Source of the DNA: an uncultured bacterium
Lineage (GTDB): Bacteria; Bacteroidota; Bacteroidia; Bacteroidales; CAIWKO01
Length of the DNA: 8,413 nt
Direction of reading: 5' to 3'
Assembly: GCA_903916135.1 (NCBI GenBank)
Contig: CAIWVT010000282.1
Span: 1-8,413 of the forward strand
In this document: positions 6,521-8,413 of the stretch, in pieces
Layout: every line of letters starts with the position of its first letter
How positions within the stretch are numbered: position 1 is the first letter of the stretch
Program-made: the position numbers and the translations under genes
Notes under the pieces: generated by a model
What the model saw: only the letters and a program-made list of their open reading frames with translations
What the model was told of the DNA's origin: nothing
Databases searched by the model: none

Positions 6521-6557
6521 AACTTTTTTCATTTTCATGCTATAAAATATTTTTTTA

Positions 6558-6587
6558 CAAAGATACAAAAAAATTCAATCAAACAAA
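6558..6587 (-). promoter_or_regulatory. Bacteroidota-type promoter reading into the cassette block
   Basis: The minus strand has TTTG at 6587-6584, an 18-nt spacer, and TATCTTTG at 6565-6558. This is an excellent match to the -33 TTTG / -7 TAnnTTTG promoter of Bacteroidota. Transcription should begin near 6551, cross the repeat cluster and the GTTAGGC junction, and reach the ABC exporter genes. No other promoter of this quality is visible up to the lipoprotein gene, so it may drive all three cassette genes. Confidence 0.75.
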
Positions 6588-6589
6588 TG

Positions 6590-7005
6590 CTAACCTATCA
6601 TAATAATATACACATCACTCCATTTGCCTGCCAGTTGGGGATAACGAGTATGGGTGAAGCGAAACCAGCAATGAAAATCATATCCTATAAGAGCCGAATC
6701 AACTGAAAACTGAAATATGGCTTTAAAAAACCACTTACTTTTTGTGTGGTCGTCAACCCCAATACATTGTTCCAACACTCTATCGGGCAAATCGCTGGCT
6801 TTACGTATGCTGCTCTGCACAATTGCATAAGACATTTCAATGGCATTGGAGCCTTCTGATAGTTTGCTTCTTTTGGTTTCGCCGCGTGGCTTGGCTTTAA
6901 AATTTATGACGCCGTTACGAGCCGGAATAGGATCCACCACACATTCAAATGCAATTTTACTGTTGGGTTTTGACTGTGTACGTGGCAAGCCCTTTTTACG
7001 ATTAA
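6590..7005 (-). pseudogene. 3' fragment of an IS-disrupted gene (fibronectin-III-like C-terminus, hypothetical)
   Basis: An open frame runs from the IS target duplication (codon AAT at 7003-7001, then Arg-Lys-Lys-Gly-Leu-Pro) to TAG at 6592-6590, about 138 residues with no natural start codon of its own. It reads as structured protein rather than chance sequence: an Ile/Val/Phe-rich beta pattern, KRSKLSEGSNAIEMSYAIV, SKWFFKAIF, and near the end a tryptophan-rich WFRF...GKWSDVYIIMIG. I recall this ending from a family of small Bacteroidota hypothetical proteins whose last beta-sandwich closes with a WSxxxxxxI motif; that match is from memory. The IS at 7006-8408 separates it from its 5' half, which should lie past 8413. 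A TTG at 6988 could be taken as a start but is internal to the broken gene. It is probably not functional. Confidence 0.6.
7001..7005. repeat. Target-site duplication ATTAA, left copy
   Basis: ATTAA lies directly outside the left terminal repeat and is repeated at 8409-8413 directly outside the right one. It is the 5-bp duplication made when the element inserted into the disrupted gene. Confidence 0.88.
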
Positions 7006-7023
7006 CCCAGATTCCGCATTAGA
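7006..7023 (+). repeat. Left terminal inverted repeat of the IS
   Basis: Begins CCCAGATTCCGCA and pairs with the repeat at 8391-8408 (13 perfect, 17 of 18 in total). It abuts the transposase stop codon at 7024. Confidence 0.92.
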
Positions 7024-8331
7024 TTATTGAAATGGAAAATCATACTCTTTGCTATAGTTCCACAATCCAGAAAACCACGCTCTTCTTTTTTTATTAAGAG
7101 CTATTTTAAGGACCAGTTTGTCATTAACTTTTTCAAAATATGCTCCTATTGCAAAAGTTCTATATCTCAGTGTAGATAGTGTTTTTTGTGTTTTTTCTTG
7201 GAGAACAAACATTCGGAAAAGGGACATTAAATTATAAGCTATCATAGCAAACATTAAGGCTGCTTCGGTAGCAAAAAAATCATTTACATTAAAACTGTCA
7301 AATCCAAAATCGGTTTTTAATTCTTTGATTCTATTTTCAGCATCTCCACGCCCCCTGTAGAGTCGCCAAATCTCACATGAAGAAAGATCTATATTAGTTA
7401 CATAGGCAGAATACCGATAGTTTTTATAAATTTCTTCTTCAGCAAATAAAGTCAATTGCTTCCCTGGAGCTTTGGGTCTATCCTTTATTTTTTGTCTAAC
7501 CATAACGATTCTACGTGGCTTTTTCCATGAATCACCTTGATATAATTGTTCGCAAATTTCTATCCCAGTATCTAATACAACCCAGTTTGTACTTGCATGG
7601 ATTAACCTTTGAATAGGTCTTGTAAACTTGATCGCAGTAATATAATTCATTGCTTTTTCTTCCAAGTAGTCTAAAATGTCTGATTGAAAGAATCCGCTAT
7701 CTAAACGTATCAAACCTATTTTCTTACTTTTAAGTTTTGACAAAGTATCTTCCAAAAAGGAAAGAAAATTATTTGCCGATGAAGTATTCCCACTTCTAAG
7801 CCACATATTGGCAACGAGTTTAACATCTGCAATAAATGCGATTAGGGGATGATGACTAGCTCTGCCTTTTTTCTTTGGGTTATATCCTTTTTTAGCTCCT
7901 TCTTGTTCGCCATATCTGGTCATTACAGAAGAATCAATATCAAGGGTAATATAGTTAAGAATAACATTCTCAAAAAACCATGAAAAGAAATAATCACTTA
8001 CTTTTAGATTTCTCACTTGGGTGAACTTACCGAAGAAGCGCTTGTAGGTATCTTGCCCAGGGATATTCTTCCAATTAAAAATTTTGCCCAAAGTAGAATC
8101 ATGTCTTGTAACTTCAGTATGCAAAAAACGATTTGCTCCACACCAAATGCTAGTAATAAAACCCTCTACTATCGTTGAAGTTTTATATCCGCGATTGGAT
8201 CCTGAAACAGGTAAATCAACATTATTCTCAACTAGCTCTCTAAAGCCAATTTTTTGCAACATTTGGCGCAAAAAAACCATTCCACCCCATGGCGTAATCT
8301 CTTTATTGGTAAAGGATATATCAAACTCCAT
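7024..8331 (-). CDS. IS1380-family DDE transposase
   Basis: Cuts and rejoins the ends of its own insertion sequence. The 435-aa product is full length and uninterrupted. The DDE catalytic residues fit the family: first Asp in LDIDSSV (about 131/133), second in RLDSGF (211), and Glu in GRGDAENRIKELK (332). Family hallmarks are RSGNTSSANNFLSFLEDTL (about 179-197), which follows the first Asp, and the long C-terminal YRGRGDAENRIKELKTDFG with TEAALMFAMIAYNL (325-368). The ATG at 8331 gives the usual MEFDISFT beginning; an earlier ATG at about 8337 is out of frame. No Shine-Dalgarno is present. A TAnnTTTG promoter and a small 5' hairpin precede the gene inside the element. Confidence 0.95.
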   Translation of the reverse strand: MEFDISFTNKEITPWGGMVFLRQMLQKIGFRELVENNVDLPVSGSNRGYKTSTIVEGFITSIWCGANRFLHTEVTRHDSTLGKIFNWKNIPGQDTYKRFFGKFTQVRNLKVSDYFFSWFFENVILNYITLDIDSSVMTRYGEQEGAKKGYNPKKKGRASHHPLIAFIADVKLVANMWLRSGNTSSANNFLSFLEDTLSKLKSKKIGLIRLDSGFFQSDILDYLEEKAMNYITAIKFTRPIQRLIHASTNWVVLDTGIEICEQLYQGDSWKKPRRIVMVRQKIKDRPKAPGKQLTLFAEEEIYKNYRYSAYVTNIDLSSCEIWRLYRGRGDAENRIKELKTDFGFDSFNVNDFFATEAALMFAMIAYNLMSLFRMFVLQEKTQKTLSTLRYRTFAIGAYFEKVNDKLVLKIALNKKRRAWFSGLWNYSKEYDFPFQ

Positions 8332-8344
8332 AACTCATTTTTTT

Positions 8345-8361
8345 CTAATGCTACGCATTAG
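8345..8361 (-). promoter_or_regulatory. Perfect small hairpin in the transposase leader
   Basis: CTAATGC and GCATTAG form a 7-bp stem around a 3-nt loop, between the -7 box and the start codon, so it would be near the 5' end of the transposase mRNA. In other insertion sequences such leader hairpins limit translation, especially on transcripts entering from outside. Here that role is inferred from position only. Confidence 0.45.
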
Positions 8362-8371
8362 GATTTTGATG

Positions 8372-8379
8372 CAAAAATA
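8372..8379 (-). promoter_or_regulatory. Transposase promoter -7 element
   Basis: The minus strand reads TATTTTTG, an exact TAnnTTTG box, 40 bp upstream of the transposase ATG. The -33 position would fall around 8398-8402 inside the terminal repeat, with no clear TTTG, so the promoter is probably weak. Confidence 0.55.
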
Positions 8380-8390
8380 ATCATTTATTT

Positions 8391-8408
8391 TCTATTGCGG
8401 AATCTGGG
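8391..8408 (-). repeat. Right terminal inverted repeat of the IS (transposase-proximal end)
   Basis: Ends TGCGGAATCTGGG, the inverse of the left end. The -33 region of the transposase promoter would fall inside this repeat, a common layout in small insertion sequences. Confidence 0.92.
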
Positions 8409-8413
8409 ATTAA
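8409..8413. repeat. Target-site duplication ATTAA, right copy
   Basis: The last five bases of the window match the ATTAA next to the left terminal repeat. The disrupted gene's 5' part should resume immediately after this point. Confidence 0.88.

Larger units (their letters stand above)
7006..8408 (-). mobile_element. Complete IS1380-family insertion sequence, 1403 bp
   Basis: Terminal inverted repeats CCCAGATTCCGCA (7006-7018) and TGCGGAATCTGGG (8396-8408) match perfectly over 13 bp and at 17 of 18 bp when extended. The element is flanked by the direct repeat ATTAA (7001-7005 and 8409-8413), a 5-bp target duplication. It contains one transposase gene filling nearly its whole length, with the stop codon immediately inside the left repeat. 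IS1380-family elements characteristically begin with CC and duplicate 4-5 bp, so ends and protein agree. The intact ends and frame suggest a recent, possibly still active copy. Confidence 0.93.

Noticed and set aside
6590..6988. Treating the 132-codon frame from TTG at 6988 as a complete gene
   Set aside because: The same frame continues upstream without a stop to the IS boundary at 7005. The target duplication shows it is the 3' part of an interrupted gene, so TTG is an internal codon.
6840..7022. 60-codon plus-strand frame opposite the disrupted gene
   Set aside because: It is antisense to a better-supported protein-like frame and ends inside the IS terminal repeat.
1..8413. CRISPR array, tRNA, rRNA or riboswitch
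   Set aside because: No regularly spaced direct repeats and no cloverleaf or conserved rRNA or riboswitch core were seen when reading both strands by eye; a covariance-model scan could not be run.

Overview
The window looks like a chromosomal segment of a Bacteroidota bacterium, possibly of the Chitinophagales/Sphingobacteriales type. It is AT-rich, three promoters carry the Bacteroidota -7 box TAnnTTTG, start codons mostly lack a Shine-Dalgarno sequence, and the gene types (PpiD/SurA-like foldase, WG-repeat lipoprotein, IS1380-type transposase) suit that phylum. Every supported gene lies on the minus strand, so the biological reading direction is from high to low coordinates.

Reading that way, an intact IS1380-family insertion sequence comes first (7006-8408), with near-perfect terminal inverted repeats and a 5-bp target duplication, ATTAA. 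It has cut a gene whose 3' remnant occupies 6590-7005; the 5' part lies beyond the window. A good Bacteroidota promoter follows (6558-6587), then a cluster of short repeats.

From 6463 to about 2825 the DNA has the architecture of integron gene cassettes. The first cassette carries a two-gene ABC exporter (ATPase 5484-6410, permease 4699-5487, overlapping by ATGA) of the type used for peptide-antibiotic or lantibiotic immunity. A 98-bp attC-like imperfect hairpin follows (4551-4648). The second cassette carries one promoterless gene for a WG-repeat lipoprotein (2971-4539), followed by a weaker attC-like stretch. Each cassette begins with a GTTRRRY-like core, and the inverse of that cassette's own core sits after its last gene, as expected of cassettes that were once circular. 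No integrase gene is present, so this would be an attC cluster without an integrase, or the edge of a larger array.

After about 400 bp without a convincing gene comes an intact PpiD-like peptidyl-prolyl isomerase gene (237-2432), with its own promoter and a strong terminator hairpin (157-199). This looks like core chromosome. The first 150 bases hold two small hairpins and no supported gene.

In short, a housekeeping periplasmic foldase gene sits beside an accessory block of two apparent mobile cassettes headed by a promoter, with an IS-disrupted gene upstream.
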